A stretch of DNA of 58,709 nucleotides from Polymyxa betae (taxonomy: Eukaryota > Endomyxa > Phytomyxea > Plasmodiophorida > Plasmodiophoridae). A program made the translations under genes and the position numbers. Shown piece after piece: positions 48,876 to 58,709 of the stretch. Below the pieces are notes generated by a model, which made no database searches, had not been told where the DNA came from, and was given only the letters and a program-made list of their open reading frames with translations. The stretch lies in assembly GCA_003693705.1 (NCBI GenBank), contig RBZT01000357.1, positions 1 to 58,709 of the forward strand, written 5' to 3'. Within the stretch, counting starts at the first letter, position 1; the number at the start of each line of letters is the position of its first letter.

Positions 48876-50235
48876 GGCTTATTAAAAATTGTCTTAACAA
48901 AAAAAAAAACTGTATTTATTAACGAGAGTAAGAATGTCCCCCTAATCTATACAGTGGTACCAATGATTAGATACAACTGCTCAAACAAGGGGTCTTTTAA
49001 TATACCAGTCGAATAGGAAGAACCTTATGCTATGATATTATTTGCATGATTCTGCTGGAAAATTTCGCTGGGTGGCTAACATCATATCTGACAAATCTAA
49101 AATAGCAATTAGGATGCCTGCAATAACCATAGAGGGAACAGAAATTTCAACTAGAGAGCTCAGGCAGTATGAATACCTTTTAGCAGAAATCATCTTCTAT
49201 AAAAGAATTGCCAAATAAAACAAATTTCGTCACAGCGCAAAACCAAACAAAATGCGATTACACTTACAGAATATATCGATGCTAGAATACAATCACGCCA
49301 TACACAATCCAATCATGACGACATTACAATCATCGTCGTCATGATTGAGCCAGTATGAGACGAAAATGTTTAATGAGCAGCTCTACCCCAGAAGTAGGTC
49401 CGTGACGGACTATGATTCAATTCCGCGCTGTAACGTTTAATATAGCGCAGCTGCCCTAAACCTAAATCCTGTTAAGCATTTACTAAAATGTAAAAAGCTG
49501 AAAGTAGCAAAATAGGCGCAAAAGGATGCCATAATTTCTGAACAATGTTTCAGAAGGTATCAGATATCAGGTATTTGGATCAATCAGCTAATGTTGCACT
49601 TACATAAGAAAATTCAAGATTTTAAGAAACCACAATAATCGGATCTTTTTTAATGGGGAGACAGACGGATGCGAAAATATGATAAGGGTCTGATTTCATG
49701 TTGACAGTGGCGATAGAACAGCTCGTACTATGCATGATTCACGAACTCGAAGTAATAGAGAATTTCGGTCATGACTCCGAAAGACAACCACGATATCCAC
49801 GAAGGCTGATTTTCAGTAAAGGTAATTGAATTTGAATGTAGTACCGATACTATCGTGCCTTTCAACATGATTGGTCGACACAATGGGTGGCACTTGGCGG
49901 CTCTCTTTAATATTACGAGACCGGGGTCTACAACACTGATTATTACTACTGTATCTTGAAAGAAAAAGATTTGTGCAACTCCCTGTATAAATTGGTCCAG
50001 TTACTACTCTGTTTACGTGGGCAAATCTCTGCTAATTTTTACAAAACTTGGCGTGATCCCAATGATAGTAACCAATTCTTGACGGCGAGTTCCAGATTAT
50101 CAGCCGCAAAACAGCTCCGGTATGCTGCTACCTCATGAATGATCCAGCTGCGGACGGCTTTACTGCCGAAAGATTTCAAAGCTGGATACCAATAATGGAC
50201 GATGTTTTTGTTCCATATTGTGTTGATTTTACGCT
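48876..50235. other. Gene-free interval
   Basis: About 1.36 kb with frequent stops in all frames. It contains only a 13-bp hairpin (49310-49347), an A-run near 48900 and no coding sequence I recognise. Confidence 0.5.
49310..49347. repeat. Perfect 13-bp hairpin
   Basis: The arm CAATCATGACGAC at 49310-49322 pairs with 49335-49347 around a 12-nt loop. No neighbouring gene end makes it a clear terminator. Confidence 0.6.
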
Positions 50236-53200
50236 TCAAAGAAGATAGTATCTTTCTCTTATAGGGATTTGATCCACCGATTTAGGTTCGGAAGAGGCGT
50301 CGTCTAATTTTACAACCAACTCTGGCACGGCCGGACCTCCGGTCCCGCCATCTCCTTCAACAGGATGCGCATTATACTCCATTCCAATCCTTGCTCGGTG
50401 TCCTGAACCTCAATATTAGCAGAAAAGCGGTTCTGAAGCTGAAAAACTCGTGCGCACACCACGCAGTTTTCGAATGATAACGCCCATTTGTGCTTTGGTC
50501 GAACTGTCGTCGAGTCACGGATAGTTTGCGTCGTTGCGTATGTGATTTTGTATTTAAATTCTATTTTAATCGTATAGCAGTGTGAGAGAAGAGATATACT
50601 ACGAGTATTTTCCAGCAGCCTAATGATCATCATGCGGTAGCAATAGGTTAGCGCTAGCTCCCACCAGTGATCCTCTAAATCAACAATTTTCAACTGCTAA
50701 AAGGAGTTATATCTAGGCAAGAAGTTTACTTGTTGTAAGGCTTGCTGTTGTTTCATAAACTTCTGATTAGCAATCAAGGAGCGTACAGGTGCTGCCAAAA
50801 TCGTGAATGCGAAAGACGCCCATGAAATCCCATTGAATATGATGAGAATAACGGTGCCAAGTATTTCTGGGAGCCCATTCTGTGTCGAATTTAGTTACCC
50901 AGCAAATACTAATAACTGGGAAACAATATCATACAGCAAGTAAAATGGCAGTAGTGACATTAACAGTATTGGTGACCTGGGACAAGATTTCCAATAAGCT
51001 TTCATATTTGTCCTGTAAACCTGACATCAGAAAACCATGCTCAACACTTTACATTTAAAGACAATACCTGGAACGGACGGAACATAATAGCAATAGCCGC
51101 TGAACAAAAGACAATAGCATTGCCGATGAAAAGTTTGGAGTTGCGGACAAGGAAATCTTGAGGAACGAACATCGACATGAGGACCACTAATAGTTTTTGG
51201 AACATCTGTAATAGTTTGAAATATCGAAATCGTCGTTGGTAGGATCCGTAGAGGTAAGTTTGAGGTACTGGGTTTTGTGCCACCTGTTAAACAGTTTGAT
51301 AACCAGAACGTGCTATCTATTCCATAAACGGGCAGAAAATGCAGCCAACGCAGGTTAGCACGTTGAATCAAGCCATGAAAAGTCTGGATAAAAGCAGATA
51401 AACGAAGCACGGATTCCAGAAGAGAAGATATATAAAAGAAGCAGGATGTGTACAGGAAATCACATAGCACAAATGTGAATGTGCTTACCTCATTGGCGTA
51501 AAATGTGTCAAGGTGTTCGCGGGCGTCTTTCACTTTTTTTTGAATTTCTTTATCGTGCTTAGCCTGTTTGCTAAGGACCGATATCAGCTCGTTGTACCTG
51601 TCGTCAATCACAGATGTTAGCAGATAGTCAAAACAGCACGTGCTAACAGATAGAAAGAACTTACACTGCAGCTTCATCCGCATATCCATGAGAATCGATC
51701 ATTTTGGTGGCTTTTGAAATCAAGCGACCGAAGAACCAAGGAAGCCCGACAATGTAGATTACCGAGAACCCTGCCAAAAGAGTTAGCGCACGAATCAACA
51801 GGGTCGTGGTAAATACCAAAAGCAGTATACTGGACCGTATACAGTTGTTTACTGGGGCAATCTCGATCTGGGTAGATGACAAGATGGTCGCCATCGCACT
51901 GCAATTCTGTTTGAGCAAAGGGCTAAGTTAAAGAAGATGATTGTACCTGGAACTGTTGCATAATGACACGAGCCACTGGCAGAAACAGAATTGTCAGAGC
52001 AAACAAAGATACACGACGTAAGAAGTAGGTCCTTTTGTACCACCACCGCAGGAAATCATTTGGATCAACATTGATGCAGTTGGCTCGAAACCGCTGCGGC
52101 AAATAAGAACATGCATGGATCAAGAGGCAATTCTGTACCCAAGCAAAAACGGACCAGAACATTATGATCGCCACCACCGGCGCGATGATCGTCACGAACA
52201 ATCCGTTAAAATTGCCATTAGGAACTTGGCCCGATGTAACCAGATCGATATTCTCCGAATACATAAAGGTGCAGATGCCGGCGCTGATAATGCACCATAG
52301 CACAAGTATCGATATGGCCTGATTTTACTGTTCACCTCATGCACACAACGATTATCTCAAGCTATGTGCTCACTTTCGATTTCGACGATTTCCAGTTCGT
52401 TACGAACCCTCGTCGGAACGCTTCAACATCAAGCGAGTCTCCGACACAGTAGATACCGATGAAGACCAGAGGCATTGCCAGGATAATGACGTATTTAACC
52501 ACAGCCAAATCTCTCCAGTGAAGTGGAAAAATGACGTCAACATCTACTGACAAAAGGAGAAACTGAACTCAGTTAAATAAATCACGAGTTGCAATTTCTG
52601 GCGGTATAGCTCACATATCCGGACAGATTAACCCACAGTTTGGGCCACTTAATATTCAGATTGAAAGAGATGGCATACATAAGTGAATACATCTGTAGGA
52701 AGTTGATCATGATTTCAATCTATGGTTAAGTAAAGACGGATCAGAAGTTGCAAGACGAAGGAGCGATATTGAACGACCTTTCCCAGTACCGATCCAGTAA
52801 CCTGAAGCAATGGTGCAGCGGCTATTGTTTCAACTTTCTGACCAGCCTCGTGGGCAACGTTAGCGGCGACGCCAAGGTTGGCTTTGAGTTGATCGCCAGC
52901 ACCACCAGCTTCTGTCGTCGACATAGTGCCAGACAAGGTTTTGTTATCAGAGAACTCGGGTCCATTTTGGGTATTCTTCCGGGCTTCAGCTGCTGTAAAC
53001 TTATGATGCTGGGCCTTAGCCTTGTCTTTTGTTGCCACCCAGCCGCCCTTATGTACCCTGCTGCAATTATGAATTAGTAAGGAATTCTTAGGCAATATAA
53101 TCCTAAGCCAAAACCTGGTGCCGCCAGCTCGCGATTCCTCTTTCTGTACGAATTCGATGGCGTTCAAGCGCTCATCATCGGATATGGGCTCGTCATCTAA

Positions 53201-56200
53201 TGTTAGCAACGTTCGCCCAAGGCCAAAGATAATGTACTGTCTGAGAGCGGAGCCATCATTGAGCATTATGCAGTGCAAATAGTGAAACTCTGACCTGTAG
53301 TTCAGGATGCGCCTCTCGCCGCGATTCCATTGATTGCCGCTGGATTTCAAGTTAGTGACGGTGCGAAGTTCCGCTAAAGCAGCAATAACGTAGAAAAACA
53401 GCTCAGCGGCGATATTCTTGTTACTAATATCCACATAAACACATTGATTCGGTCCAACTCCAGCAATATTCCATAGAAACTCTGCCATTTGGACAAATAA
53501 GCTTAATACAGCAAATAATGCCGACGCCTTACGTTGGGCTTCAAGCTGCATTCCCTCAAGGACATTTGGATTAGGCTGTTCATCGATCGAAGTGACACCC
53601 CGAAGCCGGTACCCGACCAAATCAACATATGACTCTATAATCTTGGTTCTTCCATCAGTAGTGGACTGCTCCAAGTACACACACTAATTGAGGTCAAAGA
53701 TTAACCACAGCTGGGGCCACTAGAAAACGGGATACCTTCAGAGCGTGACAAAGCGACAATGTGTCGATCAAAGTATCCAAGGATGGGAACTGATTTCGGC
53801 ATAGCCGAAGGCACCGAAGATGCGGAAGCGCGTCCAAGCCTTGATCAGCCAGCGTTGTTAGCGCGTTATCGTTCAAATTCACATCCTGGCGGGCATAAAA
53901 TTAGACTGCTATCAACGACTGGACAACACTTTCACCTGCAACTTCTGAAAATTGGAGAAGCATTGCTTGACGACTTGCAGATCGGAATTGGATAGATCTA
54001 TCACAGTCTGTTCAAGGTCTGGTTCTCCATTCTCTAAGCAACTTTGTCGTTCGTGAATGGTCAGATCTATACACACAGCAGCGATTCATTATAGGTGCTC
54101 AGCGATACCGGATCATCGTAACCTAAACGTGTGTCTTCAATCAGATTTGAAGGTAGATTCTGTGCCGCCTTGATTCGTTCTCGGACTGTTATCGGACTGT
54201 TGTCGAGCAAACAGAGAGAGAATGATCTGTGGACGGAAAATCAGATCATTCAAAGTATGTCCAGAGATTAACCTTTTCTCGATGTCAGGCCACTCTTTCA
54301 AGAGTTTGTGCCGATCGCTTCTGCTGGCTTCCGGAAAGCACGGATTTCCAATAATATCGAGAACGCGAAGCTTGAGCAGTTTACTTATAACGCCAACAAT
54401 CTACGTGCACAAATTCACTAGATAGAACCAAACATGACATAAGCGCTGGTACTTTTGGGAATTTTGTTAGCTGGTTATTGTCCAGGTACAAATGCTGCAG
54501 CTCTTTACACGACTCGATACCTGATTTCACCAGCGCATTCGTATCTGCATGAAAAAGAAATATTGTCATGGAGAGTTGAATTACATGAAAGGCATTACCG
54601 ATAAGATTCTGGGACAAGCGCAATGTGCTGAGAACGCTGAAGTCAGACATATTGAATATCTTGAGGTCAAGTTTCGACAGGTCCATTTGTACAACCTCTT
54701 CGCGATCCGGCCCCGGGGCTTGTCTCTCAAAGATCACCGTTTCCAGCGGTGGAGAGGTTCGACGAAACACGCCGAGGTCGAATCTGCAATAAAATTAATG
54801 GGACTCGGGTGGCATAAGCGTTCAGTACCGAAATGACTCGTCGGCATCCGGAACATTGGACAGAATCTCACCGACGCTGACTTCAGAGTCGTCAAGATAG
54901 AGGAGCTTATTGTTGATGCGAGTGAAATGGACACATGCGCGTACGAAGGCGGATCGATATGATTCCGGTAACAAGTTGCCGGATATGGTCAAGAATATGA
55001 GGTGTGGTAGGGCGCTGACCACGCTTACAATATCTATTGGTCAGGCTTAGGTGCAGCACGATTATGACGTCTGAAACCGACCTTGCAAATTGCTGATCTG
55101 ATTCTGGCCCACGTCAAGGACACGTAATTGCGTCATTTTATCAACGTCAACGCCGGTAATACGCTGCAAGCGATTCCGTCTCAAGCTGAGCTTGCGCAGA
55201 TTAACGAATGCGCTCAGCAGGACGATGGCAATGTTGGTGCAGCTCAAGTCGAGTTCTAGCACATGTGTCGCTTCCATTCCTTTTCGAACACGGTGAAAAA
55301 TCGCGGCCCGGTACCGCAAAGTCTCAGCCTGCTCAGGTGCGCCCCCGTTTGCCAGCCAGGAATCGACACGTTCGTCGACCGAGACTGGACTGTCAATAGT
55401 TCTCAGCGTACATTCAACCTGTTTCATTCGACCGATAAGCGCTATCAGTTTCAGACGATCGCTGGCTGTGCGCATGAATGGGTTGCCGCGGACGTGAAGG
55501 ATCTCAAGGGCGGCAATGCCATCGACAATCTCTGCTAACTGTTTCAGCGGCACGTTGATTTTGTTCGATCTGAGGTCCAGCTGCTCGAGTTTCTGCAAAG
55601 CAATTAGATCCAGAATGCCGAATTTTACATCAGTACATAAAACCCTAAAACGTTTGCAATCTATAGAAAGATTCCACCAACCTGAAGTTGCAGGAGACCG
55701 ACAGGAAGAGACGTCAACGCATTAAATGATAGATTAAGGACGACGAGGTTGACAAAAAGACTAATGTCGATGATCTTTAACTCTAAATTCGATACGTTCT
55801 CAATATGAGTGAGGTCGCTAGGCTGATACCTATAAGAGGGTGACATTCAGGTATCTGAACGACGATGTGCTGGGACATTCTACTTACTGCCTCCCTGGCA
55901 TCGATTGCTCATAGCTATAATCTCGTCCAATCAGTGGAGTGGCACATTGCAGCAAAGCAAGATTGGTCCGATATGCATCCAAGTTTATATCCTTGTTGTG
56001 CTTATGGAGTTTGGTTAGACATGACATACGATCAAGGAAATCAATTTTATTGCCTGCTCACTTTCAGTGTTGCTTGAGTCAGGCAATGCCAATCAGATGT
56101 TTACCTTCAAGCACCGAGAGCTTGACATTCTTCAGCAGCAATGCTGTTAGAAGTGTTTTGATGTGCGAAGCATCTGCTTTCGCAGACGTGCGTGCGATGG

Positions 56201-58709
56201 CGACCCGCTCCAAATGCACATTTTCTTTCAACTGTTTGAGGGTCGTCCCGATTTTGATCGATGGATTATCGGCCGCATTGAGACATCGTAACCTATTGTT
56301 CGGTTCAGCCCAGGTCAAGAGTCTGACATGTTAGCGAACAGTTTCAAAAGCTGGAGACCATCAATACTGGACAGTTGGTTTCGTGCCACGTTCAGGTTCT
56401 GCAGATTCACAAACTTGGACACATCAATCCGGTCTAGTGATCGTTCAGATAACGATAATGATGTAATCTGATCGATTTTGTGACGAAAGTTGAATGACTA
56501 GATTGTCGTCCACCGACCTTTATTTCGAAGTCAGAAATCGATGTCAGTTGCTGATGGCCATATTCAAGAACCAGGTTCAGATGCCATCGAGCAGCGAGCG
56601 CATTCCGCTTGTTGCCAAACTCGGCAGTGGCAGCGACCCGTTCTTCAATCGAGATTGGACTTTCGTCAAGCTCGAGCAGACCTATCGTCCTGTTTGTACC
56701 TCGAAGATGCCTCGTGATGTAAATAACCCCCTGGTCTGTTGTCATTTGGCAAAGTATCGCGAACAGATGACATCGAACCAATCGGTAAATTTTAAGGTCA
56801 ACGTTGCCATGCAGCCATAGCCGTTGTAGGCTACCGAGAAGAGCCAGTACATTCAGATTACGATAATTCCGTGATTTTGTCAGGCGGTTGTCGCTGAGGT
56901 TGAGATCCTGCAATAATTGCAATTTTTCTAGCTGTTCCAAAATCAGAGTCAAAAATCGGCCGCTATAATGGCTGGTCTGAACTTTACACCGCAGTTGTCA
57001 ATGCTGGTGAGTTGATTTCCACAGAGGTTTAGACTACGAATATTCACGAATTTGTGCATCCAGATGGCGATCAATCCCTTCGAATGCAGGTCGAGAGCCG
57101 TGATTGCAGCAGCCTGCGACCAAGGGTATTCAGATTATATGCTCGTTCCCGTTTTAGGATTAACGATCGTACGGCGAACTCAAATTCGAACTCTGAGCGG
57201 CTCATGTCTGGAATCTGTTCCAAAGCCAACAGAAACACATTCCATGCGCGTTCATTACGGATTGCCTGAATAACAGTTTCAGTTAATTTCTAAGCAAACA
57301 ATCAAATAAGGGATTCACCTTAGATTTGCAAGCAGCCATGGCTCGAGATTTTCGGGCCGGGTCGATCAACGAGCCATTAATATGTGTAATGAATTTGCAG
57401 TTGAGAAGCAATGTCTGCCAAAGAATGTGATCCGGTAATGGAAATAGCTCATCATCAAATCTAGTTGCATTGTCAACTATGGCTTGGACCCGGCAACTAC
57501 GAACCCTTTGACGTTCAAGATGGGGTTCTCACGGAAATCCAAAATTTGCAGCGATGGTAATCCTGATATGCAATTTACCAGCGCGCTAGCGTCACCGATC
57601 AGGTTGTAGGAGATAACGAGCTGGTTTAGTTTTTTTAGCGTCAGTTTATCCAACCTGACCACAAACTCAGCATTCTCATCAATACTAGGACTTCGCCAAA
57701 CAATTTCTACCTTCGAATGCCCGCCTTTCTTAAGCCAAGGCATTCCAAATTGACGAATGCGTTCAGGTATTTACCGAGATTTGACCGGGTTTTCTTGTCC
57801 AGAACTAATGGCTGTTAGATCCTACGTTGATAATTGACAAAGCGCACCTGTTTCAAGACCGTCCAAGAACAGGAATGTGAACTGAGCTCCATTGATTTTA
57901 CCTTGGAACACGTTGAGCATTGTTTCATAATCACGAACGATCTCGGCCGCAACAAGGGATGACTCAGACTCGATTTTCGGACGAGAATACGCCAAAGGAA
58001 CTTGAAAATATATCAGCGAGCGCATCCAATGCAGCAGGTCTGTCCGAACCCAGAGCTTTATCAGTTTTATCAGCATCTACAGCTTTCTGCCAGGCGCCCA
58101 TATCAAAATTTCGCTCAACGATACCGCCTTCCTGCTCTGCGAAATCAGCAACATCTGGGTGTGCCACGACAGGGATATCTGGTAACGGTTCCGGCAGCGC
58201 TGCCGGTCTCTTCTACGATGAAACTGAGCTGTCAAATATCGAACGGCCAGCTTCCAGACCTCAACACCGATCCCTGGTTCACCCTGTCTAGCAGTCTGCT
58301 CCGGTGATGTCGTACATTCAGTCCAAAACTGATCGTATTGACTCAGCTCTTGGATGCATCGTTGCGTTTTCTGTTCAGTTGTTTCCGGTCCGTGCTTCAC
58401 TGCATATCACATGAATGTTTAAGCAAATGAGGGTGGGAGTATACTGACATGGGAGCAGTACAGTTGGATCCGGAACCAGTTCAGCAATTACGATGAAGTC
58501 GCTGTTGATGATGTGCTTTTGATCAGGATGAAGACACGCGATCACTTGATCTATCGGTTCATGACCGGGACCCTTTGACTCGTAGATGTGGAAAAAGCCG
58601 TTTTCGTCGAGTAACGAACGAAGCAAATTTTCACGTAAAGCATCGTCCCTGGAAATAATGTTGTGATTTGAATGTAACAAGCAATTGTCGGGTATGAGGG
58701 GAATGGGCG
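50236..58709 (-). CDS. Giant leucine-rich-repeat protein with C-terminal polytopic membrane region (5' partial)
   Basis: The minus-strand frame is already open at 58709, so the N-terminus is outside. After a non-LRR part (58700-57860) come repeated blocks of LRRs, each closed by a cap: LDKLTLKKLNQLVISYNLIG (57650), LEKLQLLQDLNLSDNRLTKS (56930), QKLEQLDLRSNKINVPLKQL (55590), LKSGIESC-type repeats (54530) and LPHLRCLRLCRNQFPSLDTL (53820). Caps contain LDxxPISxxER-type motifs (ELDESPISIEERVAA, TIDSPVSVDERV, LDDEPISDDER). From 53680 the reading continues without a stop through a linker (KDKAKAQHHKFTAAEARK, MSTTEAGGAGDQ) into seven or more membrane spans: INFLQMYSLMYAISFNLNIK (then WPKLW), NGLFVTIIAPVVAIIMFW, SVIYIVGLPWFFGR, and a Cys-bearing loop (LQCDGDHLVIYPDRDC). 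The YQRRFRYFKLLQMFQKLLVV motif resembles the membrane region of large sensory or TRP-like proteins. The 3' end (TGA 50236-50238) rests on inferred last introns; 50310 is an alternative. Confidence 0.68.

Noticed and set aside
18688-49713. Shared 17-nt word CATGTTGACAGTGGCGA near 18688 and 49697
   Set aside because: A single exact 17-mer pair in 58 kb can occur by chance and the flanks do not match.
52715-53077. Separate membrane-protein gene starting at MSTTEAGGAGDQ
   Set aside because: The upstream LRR frame continues through this Met with no stop, so a fusion is the simpler reading, though transcript data could reverse this.

Overview
This is a eukaryotic nuclear window of about 58.7 kb. 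The host genes are cut by many very short GT-AG introns (most about 25-100 nt). The content (Sec16, SWI3/SMARCC, BLM/Sgs1-type RecQ, primase large subunit PRI2, eIF4E, NASP, a full-size ABCB transporter, 3-hydroxyanthranilate dioxygenase) is opisthokont-like. A clear CCDC40 gene, a motile-cilium axoneme assembly factor, points to an organism with a flagellated stage. Together with the chromodomain Ty3 element, an early-diverging zoosporic fungus such as a chytrid is my best inference. The species is not identified.

Layout. 1-890: 3' end of a GC-rich Ty3/gypsy element (integrase C-terminus, chromodomain, then an LTR). 1119-8884: a hAT DNA transposon with an exact 8-bp target duplication. Its transposase gene is split by a complete 5.25-kb Ty3/gypsy chromodomain retrotransposon (3159-8410); both elements are broken. 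8885-10076: non-coding, with a 27-bp perfect inverted repeat. 10077-17707, minus strand: an RCC1-TBC fusion gene, a RecQ helicase and a small secreted histidine-rich protein. A 12-bp CRE palindrome lies in the divergent gap before 18008-25698, plus strand: Sec16, a LOTUS-CCCH zinc-finger protein, an F-box-like protein and PRI2. 25780-26515, minus: eIF4E. 27054-39826, plus: CCDC40, a class B J-protein, SWI3, an MFS transporter and 3-hydroxyanthranilate dioxygenase. 39856-44766, minus: ABCB transporter. 45162-46779, plus: NASP. 46943-48380: a glucosidase II beta-like gene that looks broken. 48380-50235: gene-free repeats. 50236-58709, minus: a very large leucine-rich-repeat protein with a C-terminal polytopic membrane region, running off the window end.

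The genes do not form one pathway. They are housekeeping functions: secretion (Sec16, glucosidase II beta, TBC Rab-GAP), genome maintenance (RecQ, PRI2, NASP, SWI3), translation and folding (eIF4E, J-protein), transport and NAD metabolism. The most unusual items are the RCC1-TBC fusion, the LRR-membrane giant, the LOTUS-CCCH protein, the inserted domain in SWI3, a 3-hydroxyanthranilate dioxygenase that seems to keep both the CxxC metal site and a second cupin, and introns down to 24-26 nt.
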